From Heloderma charlesbogerti (Eukaryota > Chordata > Lepidosauria > Squamata > Helodermatidae): 64,000 nucleotides of DNA. A program made the position numbers and the translations under genes. The notes under the pieces were generated by a model that saw nothing but the letters and a program-made list of their open reading frames with translations, made no database searches and had not been told where the DNA came from. How positions within the stretch are numbered: position 1 is the stretch's first letter; each line of letters starts with the position of its first letter. This document shows, in pieces, positions 1 through 12,133 of this stretch. The stretch lies in NCBI GenBank assembly GCA_026122225.1, contig JANEZZ010000983.1, positions 1,364,001 to 1,428,000 on the forward strand, read 5' to 3'.

Positions 1-282
1 TTAGATATATAATTCTTTAACCTTCTAAAAAGTATATAATGTACTAACTAGACTGAAAAACTAATTTCCCCACCCCCCTCAAAAACCTAACATGTTAAAT
101 CCATGCAAGATTTTGGAAACTGGGGATAAAATATAATGGTTTCTCAAGAGACTCCAATACATTTTCTTTTTGTGTGGTATTGTGTCTGTAAGAGGAGGCT
201 TTTCTGTGCAATGATGCCCAGAAACAGAGTTTTTGAACATAATGGATAAACTACCTAAAATCTGCAAAGCCCGATCTATGGT

Positions 283-408
283 ATGGACAGCCATCTGTCA
301 GGGATGCTCTGAGTCTGACTTGGATTCCTGCATTGAGCAGGGGGCTGGACTCAATGGTCTTATAGGCCCCTTCTAACCTTACTATTCTATGGTTCTATGA
401 TTCTATGC
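283..408 (+). repeat. CR1 LINE, 3' end fragment
   Basis: This is the 3' tail of a CR1 retrotransposon. The diagnostic run goes from GGACAGCCATCTGTCAGGGA through CCTGCATTGAGCAGGG and GGACTCAATGG to the 8-mer tail repeat ATTCTATG. The same tail occurs at 5950-6060 and 55740-55852. It is 5' truncated, as most CR1 copies are, and has no coding part. Confidence 0.9.
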
Positions 409-2675
409 ATGGTTGCTGCTTTACATTAGTAGAATGTTGCAGGGTGGATACAAGCACACAATCAGGTTTAACCTTCATGGAACAAAACCAGAAAAACTGA
501 CATAATTGGTGTTGGGAGTATTTTACTACCCCAGGCGACATTCATATGTATCTTGGGATAGTAAGTATCCCAAAATAAACTATGTGTGGTAATGGAAGAC
601 GTGCACTTAATTCTTCTTACATGTATTGTGGGGCATTCCTCCCGCTCCCCCAGGATGTTTTCTACTTCAGTAAGTTAACACTGGTTGGGAAACACCTCAA
701 TGGCAACAAAACCAAACCAAACCAGAAATTCTTGTGGTAACTTTTGTCCCAGGCTCTTTTTGGTTTTCACAAAGACAACTGTATGGCTGGAAACTCTAAT
801 CTGCCTTTCTAGTTCAGTTTTTGTCGGATTTTTTCTCTCCTAACTCATTACACTGACTGGCACAAACAATATTCCACAACCAAGAATTCACTTGGCTCTT
901 GGAGGGTGGGTGGTGGTGGTGGTGGCTGTTGTCCCAGGCACTTTTTGTTACAGAAAGAAAACTGAAAATGATAAGTAGCTGAAATTTTGGGACATGGTTT
1001 ATTGCCATGCAGGTGACTGTCTTTTAAAGGGACTACATTATAGGTCTATTTCTGTGTAAATTCTGCAATAAAAAGTACGCTGAGGATGAAATTTACCCCA
1101 TATTGTTAGATGAGTTATTAAGGTAGCTGCCACATGTCTTAAACGTGTGTGGCTTGGCTCAGATATGCTCTATCTGCTGTTGGAAATTCATAGTACGGAG
1201 CACTGAAGGGCACTTCATATAGCATACTTTCTCAAAAAGCTCGCATAGCCAATGGTGAAGGATCGTGGGAGTTGTAGACCAAAACATCTGGAGGGCCACA
1301 TGTTCCCCACTTCTGCTCTATATGCTCATGTTACTTCAGATGGTAACTTCAGGAGGTGCTATAAGGGAGGAGCCCTCTGAGGTCTGTTGGAGCTTCATGT
1401 TGGAGCCTACATTGGTAGGGGGCCTACAAGACAATATGAAGCCAACACAGACATTAGATTGTTGGATGAATGCACTCCAGACTGCACATTCAGGTCAGGA
1501 GTGCGCTGCCACATCCTGCACTAGCAAGCAACAACATCTGGACAAGGATCAAGGACAATGCGGTGCAGAGCACATGACAGCAGGGGCTATATTATTTGCA
1601 AATGTGACAAATAGGACTGAGAGCAATCACATTGGGTCCAGAATCTGCCTTCCTCAAGAGTAAGGACTCCTCATGGAAGGTTCCTCCACCCCATTTGGGG
1701 GGATCCCCCACACCACAGCTCATCCCATTTAGCAGGATCTCCTGACTCTCTGTCTAGCGTCTTCAGGGGGCTGGAGGGGCTGCTGTGGGAAGGAGGGGGT
1801 GGGGAAGTCTTCTTGCACCAGCTGATCCAGCTAAAATCTGGATCCAACCCCAAATAATTTTGCTAGTTCAGAGTTTCTGATTAATTCTTAAACCTCGGCT
1901 TAAGCTCTCTCAAACTGAGTCACTGCTGCTTGCCAGGTTAAGGAGGGAGCAAAGTGATTGAAAGATCTATTTTCCCTTCAACCTCCATCCCCAGTCCATC
2001 TTAGTGCTGCTGGTGTGGACAGACTGGTCTCCAGGTGGGTGCCCACTTTAAATGGCTACTTGGATACAGTGTTTCACCAGCAGTTTGGGCCATTTTTCTC
2101 TATCCCACTGCAAACCTCAAAAAGAAACCCATGACGTTTCCAGACAGTGGCTTGGAAAAAATTGCTAACCTGATGCACGATACTGAGCCTGAACATCTGA
2201 ATGGCTCACTGAAAGGATGCACCACCACAGCAAGCAGGTTCAAGTGTCTTTCATATAAGCGGCCACTTTGTGTCCACCCAGAAAGTACTCACAATGAGCT
2301 TTTCTACACAAGGCATGCATTGTGTGCTCATCATTCCCTACGCACAGTTGTTTACGGGTTCTTTAGATGATGTCATGACCCTCCAGTTTTGCTTCTGTGT
2401 CTAATGAGTACCGTTGAGGTTTTTTTGGGAGCAGGGAAAATGTGGTATTATTTGTGAAAGCGAAAGAAAACAAACTTTTTTCTTGTGTATTTGCAGTATT
2501 CTGCTATACCACAGTGCCACCTAGAGGTTACATAGTGGAAAAGCAGGAAAGGAAATGCTCTTTGTATAGTGCTCGGATCTCAATCTGTGACGAGCCAAAA
2601 GTAGATAAGCACATTAACAGCCTCATGTAGGAAAGCCCAATGGGAGGACAAAAGGGTGGTGGTTTGCTGTATCAC
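409..2675. other. Unassigned AT-rich sequence
   Basis: No gene or clear element is recognised apart from the half-MITE listed at 1240-1315. The open frame at 1265-1663 on the plus strand begins inside that half-MITE and has no recognisable domain, so I do not call it a gene. A GGT-rich patch sits at 905-925. Confidence 0.5.
1240..1315 (+). mobile_element. Half of a ~135-bp palindromic hAT-like MITE
   Basis: GGGAGTTGTAGACCAAAACA followed by TCTGGAGGGCCACATGTTCC matches the right half of the better preserved palindromic element at 5038-5173. The left half is missing or too diverged to see. It is ancient judging by divergence. Confidence 0.5.
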
Positions 2676-2814
2676 TAAGGGTGGAATCCTATGAATGTTT
2701 TAGACAGAAAAAAGTGCTACAGCTTGGAGCATTTCCCAGCCAGCATTGCTGGATGGAGAATGCTGGGAGATATAGGACTTTCTCTACCTAAACATGCATA
2801 AGATTGCGCCCTAA
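2676..2814. mobile_element. PIF/Harbinger-like MITE, short
   Basis: The ends are inverted copies, TAAGGGTGGAATCCTATG on the left and ATAAGATTGCGCCCTAA on the right, with flanking 3-bp TAA on both sides. The interior is a hairpin: ACAGAAAAAAGT near the left, CAGCATTGCTGG near the middle. A cleaner sister copy is at 23626-23768. TWA target sites and this terminal motif suggest PIF/Harbinger; the superfamily is inferred. Confidence 0.7.
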
Positions 2815-3038
2815 GAGTTATAACTAATGGAAGGGAGCCTATTCTGTTGGTTCAAATCCAACTGAAGCATTTTTTTTAAAGTATATTGTGTGTTATATAA
2901 ATCCCAGGCTTATATACATTAATTTATGAGTCCCCCTTTTCATAGTGCTTATCTAATATTGAATGCAATTATTGGGTTTGATGATCATTAAAACATTGCT
3001 TGGATAAGCTTTGTTTTGTTGCCTGGGTAGAGATGTAG

Positions 3039-3415
3039 TAGGGATGTGTGAACTCACTGGGCTCCAGGTCATGCACTGCTCACCAGATCCCTGCCGGTCA
3101 CCTGCCCTTGTTGGCTGTGCCACACGCTGAGCCAGGCAGTTTTTGAGTACCCAGCAAGTGGTGTGCAGCCACCCACTTCCTTGCTGAGCTGCCATTTTGT
3201 GGGGAAATTGTGGCTCGTCCTTGTTAGTAAACATCCATCTGCGCAAATGGCAGCCATAAAGGGGCCATTCGCACATGATTACAGGCCGTGATGGTATGTA
3301 AATGGCATGCGCCAAGCTGGGCAAATAGAGGGATTTGCAGACTGGTGTCTGTGGGGCCGAGCCAGTGATTTCTCACCATGCTTCAAGTCCTAGCTGGACC
3401 CCCCTGAAATCCCTA
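3039..3415. mobile_element. Old hAT-like MITE (TAGGGATGTG type)
   Basis: Starts TAGGGATGTGTGAACTCACT and ends GAAATCCCTA. The flanking 8-mers are AGATGTAG at 3031-3038 and AGATATAG at 3416-3423, a 7/8 match. The centre is an imperfect palindrome containing GCAAATGGCAGCC and its complement, the same theme as the younger elements. The closest relative in the window is the outer element at 24201-26961. Confidence 0.85.
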
Positions 3416-3697
3416 AGATATAGACTACAGGTAAGCTATAAAAGTGACTTCTGGGGCTCAAAGAGCCTTTTATCAGCTTTGGATGATGCACCAGTTGTGA
3501 CCTTACCTGGATAGAGATATCTTAGTCAATACTCTGGTAAATTCTCATTTAGTCCATTGCTATGCATTGTATATGAAGCTGCCTTTAAAAATGGTTTGGA
3601 AACTGCAGTTGGTCCAGATTACAATATGGCTGCGAAGTTATCACCTAAGACCAGATCTACACATCATGTCATATCCATACGATCCCATTATGATAAT

Positions 3698-4183
3698 CAG
3701 GGATGCCGTGGGCTCCCAATTCCATCCGGGAATCTGGTGGAACCCCCACTGTCCACACCCCAAGCCCTGCTTGCCAAGCCCCTGCCCCCACTCGCTCCCT
3801 GCCTGCACTTGACGAGTGGCTCGCACTCACTCTGGAAGCCTCATTGAGCTCTGTGGTCACCATTTTTTGAAAAATTAAAATTGCGATCACAAAAGTACGC
3901 ATATTTGCACATGTGCGGAAATGTGCATTTTTGCGAATGTGCATATTTGTGAATGCATGAAGATGTGCATTTCACGCACACAGAAATATGCACATGCACG
4001 AAAATGCTCATTTTTGTGCATGTGCAAACATGCATATCTTTGTGATCACTATTTTTGTTTCCAAAAATGGGCCACTCTCAGAGTGTAGGAGGGGCCTGAG
4101 TGCAGTTCAGGGACTGGAGAGTGGGGGCAAGGGCTGGGCGGGCGCCCGGAGAACCCGGACAGGGGTGCGTTCACACATCCCTA
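3698..4183. mobile_element. hAT-like foldback element
   Basis: Left edge CAGGGATGCCGTGGGCTCCC, right edge TTCACACATCCCTA. The interior from about 3860 to 4070 is a long imperfect inverted repeat rich in GTGCATATTTGTG-type motifs. I could not match a convincing 8-bp TSD (ATGATAAT against ACGCTATA, 4/8), so the edges are less certain than for its relatives. Confidence 0.6.
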
Positions 4184-4369
4184 ACGCTATATCCCTCTTG
4201 CACATTTATACCTCATAGCACACACACAATGACACCTGTTGCAGTATTTTGGATAATGCAAACTAAAAAGCGGGAAAGAATGCTAGAAAGCTGGTATATG
4301 GCGTGTGTAATGGACCCCCCAGTTATTAGTGCACTTCAATCCCGATAAAAAGTACTAGTGTAGGTCTAG

Positions 4370-4850
4370 CATTTTGTCCACCTAATCCCTGTGCTGTGCT
4401 TGCTGCACTGGCTCCCAGTCCATTTCTAGGCCCAATTTAAAGTTCTGGGTTTAATCTTTAAAGCCTCAACAGCTTGGGACCGTGTAACTTGAAAGCTTAC
4501 TATTTCTCATATGTACATACCAAAACCTGAAGATCATCGAGGCCCTGTTCCAAGTGCCCCCACCAAATGTGATGAGGCAGATCTGCTTGGGAGAGGGACT
4601 TTTTTTCACCTGGCACCATCATTATGGTCTTTTCAGTGCCAGGTGAAAACCTTTCTATTCACTCAGGCCTTTTAAATAGCATGTCCTTCCGCCTGGGTGT
4701 CTCAGTTTAAAATGTTGTGTTTCCATTCTGTTTTTAGCTTTAATAGCTTTTATTATTTTGTATTTAATGTTTTGGTTCTTTATGAACCACCCAGAGAAAT
4801 TCTGTTATGGAGTGGTTATATAAGCAAATAAATATCAAATAAATATGGCA
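4370..4850 (+). repeat. L2 LINE, 3' end fragment
   Basis: The stretch starting near 4390 encodes a degraded 'LHWLP'-like motif and is followed by an 'FKASTAWDR' region, both typical of the L2 reverse-transcriptase C-terminus. The 3' untranslated part near 4785 reads ATGAACCACCCAGAGAAATT and ends in AAATAAATATCAAATAAAT. It is 5' truncated and carries stops. Confidence 0.75.
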
Positions 4851-5037
4851 CGATTAAATTCTTAGCGCAGGATCCAAAAAGCTACTTCAGGCAGATCATG
4901 TGTCATTTTAACAAATACATTTAAAAACTCCCTTCATGGTTAGTCATGTGGTGTGTGTGTTGGAAAGGTGAGGATGCTGTTTGAGAAACACAAGCCTGAA
5001 GCCTTTTTGCGCATGGGGAATTATTATTGGTGTCATT

Positions 5038-5173
5038 CAGGCATAGACAACTTGTGGTTCTCCATATGTTTTGGCCTACAACTCCTATGGTCCCTCTCCA
5101 TTGGCTATGCTGTCTAGGGCTGATGGGAGTTCTAGGCCAAAACATCTGGAGGGCCACAGGTTGCCCACCCCTG
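5038..5173. mobile_element. Palindromic hAT-like MITE
   Basis: 136-bp near-perfect inverted repeat, starting CAGGCATAGACAACTTGTGG and ending AGGTTGCCCACCCCTG. Flanking 8-mers GTGTCATT (5030-5037) and GTGTAGTT (5174-5181) match at 6 of 8 positions. Related copies are at 5215-5348 and 45852-45982, with halves at 1240, 40518 and 41815. Confidence 0.8.
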
Positions 5174-5214
5174 GTGTAGTTGTTTGGATTGATCGATAGT
5201 GTAAGGTACTAGGG

Positions 5215-5348
5215 CAGTCTTCCCTAACCTGGTGCTCTCCAAATGTTTGTGACTATAACTCCCAACATTTCTGACTATTAGCCGTGCTGGCAGGAGCTGA
5301 TGGGAGTTGGTCCAAAATATCTGGAGAACGCCAGTTTGAGGGTGGCTG
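5215..5348. mobile_element. Palindromic hAT-like MITE
   Basis: Second ~134-bp palindrome of the same family, only 41 bases from the first. Starts CAGTCTTCCCTAACCTGG and ends AGTTTGAGGGTGGCTG. Flanking TACTAGGG (5207-5214) and CACTAGGG (5349-5356) match 7/8, confirming the edges. Confidence 0.8.
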
Positions 5349-5749
5349 CACTAGGGTATTGAACTAGGGATCCAGAAAATAAAATCTACGCTACCTACTC
5401 TTTATGCCACCAGATCAGCATTCTATATGCTCCATAAGATAGAGATGTGGTGCCTACTGGCAGCTACTAATTTAGCAGTCGCCAGGTGACATAAGAGGCC
5501 AGTAGGGCTCCATTTGGCACTATAAAGTCTCATACTGTGGCCTAACCATCTTCAGCCTGTGGAAATAGTTTCCTGAAGTGAAAACCAAGCTTTCAGACTG
5601 TCTACCTGCTCACCTCTTCAGTTCTAGCTTTTCTGCCAGCCTGGCAGATAGTTAATAATTTCTCATGGATAGAATTTAAAAGCTCATTTCCTGTTGTGGC
5701 ACCAGATGAAAGATCTAACCCCAAGTATAAGGAGAAAGGGGATAATTTC

Positions 5750-6060
5750 ACAGAGAGGAAGGCCAGGATCTCTTCTCGATCATCCCAGAGTGCAGGACAC
5801 GGAATAATGGGCTCAAGTGACAGGAAGCCAGATTCCGGCTGAACATCAGGAAAGTCCTGACTGTTAGAGCAATACAACAATGGAACCAATTACCTAGGGA
5901 GGTAGTGGGCTCTCCCACACTGGAGGCATTCAAGATGAGGCTGGACAGCCATCTGTCAGGGATGCTCTCACCTGGATTCCTGCATTGAGCAGGGGGTTGG
6001 ACTCAATGGCCTTGCAGGCCCCTTCCAACCCCACTATTCTATGATACTGTGATTCTATGA
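5750..6060 (+). repeat. CR1 LINE, 3' fragment
   Basis: Begins at CACAGAGAGGAAGGCCAGGA, covers the end of the CR1 reverse-transcriptase ORF and runs through the 3' tail with ATTCTATGA repeats. It aligns to the CR1 at 53766-55852 and preserves, uninterrupted at 5785-5800, the GATCATCCCAGA site where that copy carries a 0.9-kb insertion. It therefore serves as an internal empty-site control. Confidence 0.9.
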
Positions 6061-6657
6061 TTTAAAGTATATAATCAAATTATTCAAAAAGTTCTGCCTT
6101 TCTGATAGGAATAGATTCCCGTTTCCAAAACCTTGCTGTTGTTTAGTTGAAAAGAAACAACAAAAATCCAAGATATTCATATACTGCTTGTGGATTAATA
6201 GATTATCTACAGTTTATAAGACAATCAATCCATTTAAATAGAAAAAGATTTGTTTCACATAAAGCAAGAGAGAGTACAAAAGCACAGCTTTTGTAATTTG
6301 GTAATATTGCAATTTTACAAACATATTGCATAGAGTATGTAAGAAAATAGTTCCATCTTTTTTATATATCTATATACAGAAGAACAACATTAACATGAAA
6401 GTAGCAAAACAAAAACAAAGAAGTTCGCAGACCCTGAAAAAACATAACTAGGACATTGGGCATTTGAACTTCCAAATATTTTGCAATTGCAATATAGCAA
6501 ATGAGCTAGCGATTACAAACTCGGGTTGTCTACATTGGCTTGATTGGATTGACATCTAGATAAATGGTAAAATCCCCTAAAGAAAGAAATCACCAGTCAT
6601 TACAACTGTTTTCCTTATTATTCGTCATTTTTTTTCATCCTCTTAACAATGGAGTCC
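6061..6657. other. Unassigned AT-rich sequence
   Basis: Low-complexity AT-rich DNA with no recognised gene or repeat. Confidence 0.5.
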
Positions 6658-6735
6658 TGTACATGTCTACTCAGAAGTAAGTCCCGTGAGTGCAATGGGA
6701 CTTATTCCTAAGTAAATGGGCATAGGATTGTCACC
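6658..6735. repeat. Short interspersed repeat with internal hairpin
   Basis: TACTCAGAAGTAAGTCCCGT and its imperfect complement ATGGGACTTATTCCTAAGTA form a hairpin, followed by GGGCATAGGATTG. I recognise this motif as very common in lizard genomes but cannot name the family from sequence alone. Confidence 0.45.
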
Positions 6736-7187
6736 TAAGTGCACAATCCTATGGCAGCTAGACAGCATCTAGATGGCCATAGGATTTTTTGGTTTCTGGG
6801 AACTGAGATCAAAGCCAGTGCTCTGAGCTCAGTTCCCAGAAATCCAATTCCCTGCCCCTTTCCCCAACACCTTGTAGGAGGTGCAGGTCATCCCTGGCTT
6901 TGCACTCAGAAGAGCAGTATGGAGTGGACAAAAAGGGAAGGGCGTTCCTGGGGGCTGGGAAGGGAGGGGACTGCAGAGGCGCCATTACGATGCTTCATAT
7001 GCACCATCCAGCCTCCCCCTCCCCTGTAGCACCCAGGTTAGACATCTGAAATGGGCCATCTAGCTGCAAATGCAGGGTGGCCGGAGCACAGAGAAGATCC
7101 CCTCTGCACTCCGTCCACCCAGCATTGGATAGTTGGCTGCCTCCGAGTTCAAAGACTGCCAGCTATCCCCATAGGATTGTGCCCTTA
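6736..7187. mobile_element. PIF/Harbinger-like MITE, long form
   Basis: Terminal motif TAAGTGCACAATCCTATG on the left and CATAGGATTGTGCCCTTA on the right, with TAA/TTA at the edges. The interior contains GGCCATAGGATTTTTTGG and GGGAACTGAGATC. It has the same plan as 61461-61916 and 43490-45512. Non-coding; ORFs across it are shadows. Confidence 0.75.
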
Positions 7188-8509
7188 ATGTTCTATCCAA
7201 TCAAATCATTGGAGAAACAAAGAAATATATGTGTGAATCCTAGATTTTCACTCTGCAAAGTGAAAGGGCTTCTTCCATTCACAAATGGAGAGTTCTATTC
7301 ACATAGGGGGCCCTTCCTTTCATGAATGGAAGATCATTTCATTCATGGAGCAAAAGCTTAGAAAACAAACCATTACCTTAAAATTGAACTGGAGCAAAGA
7401 TTCTACTGAAGCAACAAACTCAAATAAAAACTGGCATCTTTTTGATACAAGTTTCTTCTAATTCTTATGGTTTTTTGATCAGTGAAATATCTATTATGAA
7501 CGAAGAAGAGAATAATTCAACAACTCAAAGACACTTTCCCTTCAAAACTAATAAAAATGGCAAAAAGTGAAAGCACAAAATACTTCACAGATCAAAAGCA
7601 TGTTACTGTCTCATGTAGCAATTACAATGCATCATTCTCTTCATTCCAATCAAGAGGAGCTGAAGGTGCAGAGTTGTGTTAGATATAACAGAAATGTCAG
7701 TCTTTGGTCTTTAATATTAAACCAATACACGAACTGCAGTTTTTTAAAAAAACAACTCAACATACAAGTAACAGTGCTCAAAGAGGTCATTATATAGTTT
7801 TATTTTAAAAAGAACAAGGAAGAGACAGTATCCACTAACCTTGTAGCAGTGTGTGTGTGTTTGTGTGTATAAAATTATCCAATATCCATGATGTAGAAGT
7901 AGGAAAAATGCTGAAGGGACAAAAAAACAGGAAAAGTGGGGTACCATTTTCCATGGTGTGCAAACTGACAGGACAATATTTTACAAAGTGGCTTTATTGG
8001 ATACATATAGTCTTAGCACCTGATTTTAAATGTACATTTCTTCCTCTTAAATGGACTTTACCAGTTCTAAAAAACAAAAGGTACTTTTTATCACGTTTGG
8101 TATGCTCCAGCAATGATCATGTTGGAACAGTGGAGTCTTACTTGGTACTCAACTTGAAATGCACGTTTTGTCCTGTTAAATAGACTTGACCTGTTGTTGT
8201 TTTTAAGTTATTATTTTTTATCAAAATTTTAAATAATTTCTATTAATGAATAATGATACTACTACTTTTATTAAAAATTAAAATTATTATTTTCATCGTT
8301 GGCATGCACCAACAATAATCATGTGGTAACACTGGAGTTCTGCGTAGAGGGTGGCATGTTTATAGTCACTGCGTGTTGTTTTCTGTCTGGCTGTTCATGA
8401 GGCACTCCATTCAGCACTGCTTGAGACCTGTCCTGACCTTGCGTAATGTAAGTGGCTGTTGAATCATAGGCTACAATACCTCTCAGCAGAGAATACATTT
8501 ATCTTCCCC
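7188..8509. other. Unassigned AT-rich sequence
   Basis: No gene recognised. A short GT run lies at 7848-7868. Two stretches share CATTTCTTCCTCTTAAATGG-like wording with a second copy about 130 bases later (near 8035 and 8160), and both regions contain ATGCACCAACAATAATCATG-like sequence, suggesting a degraded local duplication. Confidence 0.45.
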
Positions 8510-9080
8510 TTAGAGCAGGTACCCTAGCTCAGTAGTACAGGACATGTCTGGAAGGTAGACAGTCCCATGTTTAGTTCCTGGAAGCTACAACTCTCATGTA
8601 GCAGGGCTATGGAATAGGGATGGAAGAGAATTTCATTTCAGTGTGTTTAATATCAGAACACCCATGAATGCAAACATGGATGCAGGTGCATTTTTTGGGC
8701 AAAGGGCGCATATTCCTGAGCTTACGATTGCGTTCTCAAAATGCGCTTGTCAGGAAGACGCGTGCTTTAAACATGCACATTTTGAAATAAGGACACATTT
8801 TCACACTTTAGTCAGTGCAGGGGGGGTACATATTTGGGTGCGTGTTTTTTAAAAAATGTGCACCTAAATGCGTCATTTCCCTGTTCAGACATCAACAAAA
8901 GGTCCCATTTGGGAACAGACATGAGGCGGACTGACCTTCAAGGTGGAACTCAGAGAAGCTTGCAGAGCTCAGGTCACACTGATTCTCCCATCTCTACTGT
9001 GGAAGATCTCTGCTTGTGGCCCTGGCCTGAAGACTCACTGCCAGTTAGGATAGAGAGCTCTGAGTTAGATGCACATAAGA
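8510..9080 (+). repeat. tRNA-derived SINE, split by a hAT element
   Basis: The left part (8510-8614) has a tRNA-like head with an A-box-like TAGCTCAGTAG and a B-box-like GTTTAGTTCC, then TCTCATGTAGCAGGGCTATGG. The right part (8997-9080) continues as GAAGATCTCTGCTTGTGGCC and GAGTTAGATGCACAT, the usual downstream body of this squamate SINE type. The break coincides exactly with the hAT element at 8615-8996 and its TSD. Naming it squamate tRNA-SINE is from family knowledge. Confidence 0.7.
8615..8996. mobile_element. Old hAT-like MITE inside a SINE
   Basis: Starts TAGGGATGGAAGAGAATTTC and ends GATTCTCCCATCTCTA, so the TIR reads about 20 bases with mismatches. Flanking CTATGGAA (8607-8614) and CTGTGGAA (8997-9004) match 7/8. 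Interior is foldback, with ACATGCACATTTTGAA-type arms around 8690-8870. Confidence 0.85.
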
Positions 9081-9886
9081 AGCTGAGTATATATTACTAA
9101 CCAGGCCATGTAACAGCGTTAAAAAACATATGACTGGAAGACCTCATTCCTTTTTGAAATTTGAGATGGGCTTCTACATTATCCTTATCTATTAACTGGG
9201 GAGTTCATACCTTATCTCCCTCCCCACAATGACATGTCTCTTCTACAGAGTCCAGCCAATCCATTCAACATGTTCTTGACCCTGGCCGATGATGGAATAT
9301 AACTAGAGATAAGAAATATTAATGACATTCTATTCTCCGTTTAGTGTGAGGTTACAGTTTGGAATATACTAATGGGACATGGGACTTTTGTGATTAGGAT
9401 CATTGTCTGGGTTATCAGAAGCAACACTTACATATAATATGGCAACAGCTGCTTAACAAAGATGCATTTCCAGGTCAAGGTCTGGGAGTAATGTGTGGCC
9501 ACTGAAGGGAAATTCGTAGCTGTGGTTCACTTTATTAAAAGATTTGGGAAACTCCAGTCTATTCCAAAAACATTAAAACTTAATTATTACCTGCTCTTTT
9601 TAAGCAAGATTCTGAGATCTTGTAAGGGCATCCATCTAATGCCATGTGAAAGGGTAGCTTGAGTGCTGTGTATGCCATTATTCAGCACTAACATAAGTGG
9701 AACACGGAAACAGGAAATGAAGAATTCATTATAACCTCTTGCTCTTTCCAAACAAAATTTGCTGAGATGCCATTTAGAGAGATCTAGAGAAGCCCTACCT
9801 ATTTTAAAGACCACATATACAGGTACTCCTGAATAATAATATATCTTGTTATTGTAATGTATAAAAAGTAACCACAACACATTTTC
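9081..9886. other. Unassigned sequence
   Basis: No gene or repeat recognised in this AT-rich stretch. The minus-strand ORF at 9587-9880 has no recognisable domain. Confidence 0.5.
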
Positions 9887-10304
9887 TTAAGGGAGCAATC
9901 CTATGGCCCCTAGACATTGTGTGAGGGGCCAGAAGATAGCGAGGATTCCCACCTCTGTGGTTGGGAAGCACTCTGACCTCGGAAGGGAGAGTTGGAGATC
10001 CAACCCCTTTCCCCACCTCGTGGAAAAGTGAGCTCACAGAGAGGGTTCTGGCAGGTGGGAAGGGGAGGAGACAAGAAAGCCTAGGATAGGAGCTAACCTG
10101 ATCCTCTTTCAGCCTCCTTCCCTCCCCCTCGGAAGCACCATCACTAGACAGGCAAAAAAGCCCTTCTAGTAAAAAATGCAATGACTGGAGGACAAGGAAG
10201 CACAGATCACCTTTGCTGCTCCTCCCTCCCTGCCAGCTTCAGCCTGGCAGATCACTGGATATACAGAAGCCTCCAAATTCACAACCCATTGGATAACACA
10301 CTAA
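9887..10304. mobile_element. PIF/Harbinger-like MITE, degraded
   Basis: Left end TTAAGGGAGCAATCCTATGG is the family terminus. The right end CATTGGATAACACACTAA is only a poor complement. The GC-richer interior (GGAAGGGAGAG, GGAAGGGGAGGAG) resembles 6736-7187. Confidence 0.55.
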
Positions 10305-11360
10305 ACTGCTTTCCCCTCCTTTGTTTTTAAAGCAATTTCATCTTGGATTTGTTAATGTACCTTGCTGACAATCTTATCCCCCCAACCCCCTCCCCCAAAT
10401 TGGCACTCCTGAAGATTGCTTCTAACTCCTATAGTGTCTGCACTTCATAACTATTCTTCTAAATTCTTCATTTGAAAAAAAACAGATTCAGTCTTACAGC
10501 CAAATCAGATCAAAATTCAATCCAGGTAGAAGAAAGTGTCTGTTCATCCATACTGCATCAAAAGCAGAAATACTCTGTGACTTGGTGAACAGTCAACCAG
10601 TCTAAATTATCAAGAAACATTTTCATGGCACTATTCACTATTCCTGTTTCTTCCTGTAATTTCTATTGTGTTGGGTTCACACATTACAAGGATAAGGGTG
10701 GGATAAAAACACCCATTTCCAGCTGCTTGTATGTTAGTGTATAAAGATAGCAGTGTATGCATAAAGCTCCCCAAACGCACACTGGAATGTCATCTTTTGA
10801 AGGTTTTTTCTTTCTTTTCCTTTTTAGCATTGTACTACCCAGGTTTGCGGAATGGCCTTTTAAATATATGTGTACACCACATTGCAGTGCGTGGATTTCA
10901 TCAAAACACTACTGGGACATATAATGGGAATGTCTTATTCTAGGGTTGTGCCAAATTTTCTCCCCATTCCAATCAGCCCCCTTTCAACTCTCACTTGCAA
11001 TTTGAACTCATCTGGTTTTTCTCAACCCATGTTTTCACTGGCTGATTAAAGGATGTAGAATGTTAAAAGAGTAATGGGTTTATGGTTCATTGGGGCTTCC
11101 TGTGTGAGGAGTATGTTGGTGGGCTAGCTACACAGCCCAGCCCAGAAACTTTTAGGTAGGCCCCAGAACTGATCTTTTGGCCCTATGGCCATCCCAAATA
11201 GTTTCGTAAGTAATTTAGCTCAAGTAGCAAACTCCCATTGCTCTGAGAGTAGAACAGATCAAAGAGGTGCCTTTATAGAGATAGAAAAGTCACCTTTACA
11301 GAATAGAAAAGGTGGTGGTGGGGGCAGTTTTTGTATCTACATTAATTATTTTGAATTGAC
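10305..11360. other. Unassigned sequence
   Basis: AT-rich with no recognised gene. A GGTGGTGGTGGGGG patch is at 11311-11324. Confidence 0.5.
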
Positions 11361-11377
11361 CATCTATCATCTGTCTG

Positions 11378-11427
<50 letters not shown>

Positions 11428-11430
11428 ATC
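11361..11430 (+). repeat. (TCTA)n microsatellite
   Basis: About fifteen near-perfect TCTA/TCTG tetranucleotides in a row. It creates an artefactual repeating Tyr-Leu-Ser-Ile frame on the plus strand. Confidence 0.97.
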
Positions 11431-11987
11431 AACTCTATCTGAATTTATCCATTTAGGAAGCATTCACAGCTTGGCTATACACACTTCAAGCCCCCTCCCT
11501 ATCTATTTTTATATGTTAATAAAAATTATGACTATATATTATATAGTGAACACAGGGATACATTTTTACTTCCAGGGAATCAAACAATTCCTATAAATCC
11601 CCACTAAAATCCAATATTTATCCATACTCTTCTGGTCTCACTTTCCCCTCTTTTTCTGCTAATCAAATGATCACGCCATCTTACAGTACTTTCATCATCT
11701 CCCATGACTTCATAGGAAGGGGTTTTCCCTTTGTTTTGGAAAACTGGTTTACACAACAAATTGCATTACTTTACTGAAACCTTTGCATGGGCCTCTGTAG
11801 ATACTTCGACGAAATAATATTTAACAACAGACTGCCCATTTCAGATTTAATAGGAAAACATGGTTTCTTGCTATGTGAATCAAACTGCAGCAAGCCCCAG
11901 GTTTCTCTGTTCCTTCCTCCTCTTTCCTCCCCTTTTGCACCATCAGGAAATCAGAAGCTTTTGTTTCTGATTTTAAACAAACCCAAA

Positions 11988-12133
11988 TTCCCTGTGACAT
12001 TCAAACTGTGGTTTGTTTAAATCATGGTTAGTGAGAATAAATCAGGATCAAATGATGGCTTCAAATCCTGGTTTGTTTGGAAGCTACAGTTAAAACAAAC
12101 CATAGTTTTCTGAGTTTGGATGTCACAGGGAAC
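11988..12133. repeat. Imperfect palindrome, likely MITE
   Basis: TTCCCTGTGACATTCAAACT at the left is mirrored by TTTGGATGTCACAGGGAA at the right, with TGGTTTGTTT/AAACAAACCA inside. Likely an old DNA-transposon MITE; no TSD was assigned. Confidence 0.6.

Noticed and set aside
1265..1663. 132-codon ORF with a hydrophobic start that could look like a signal peptide
   Set aside because: Its first codons lie in a half-MITE and the rest shows no domain; likely chance.
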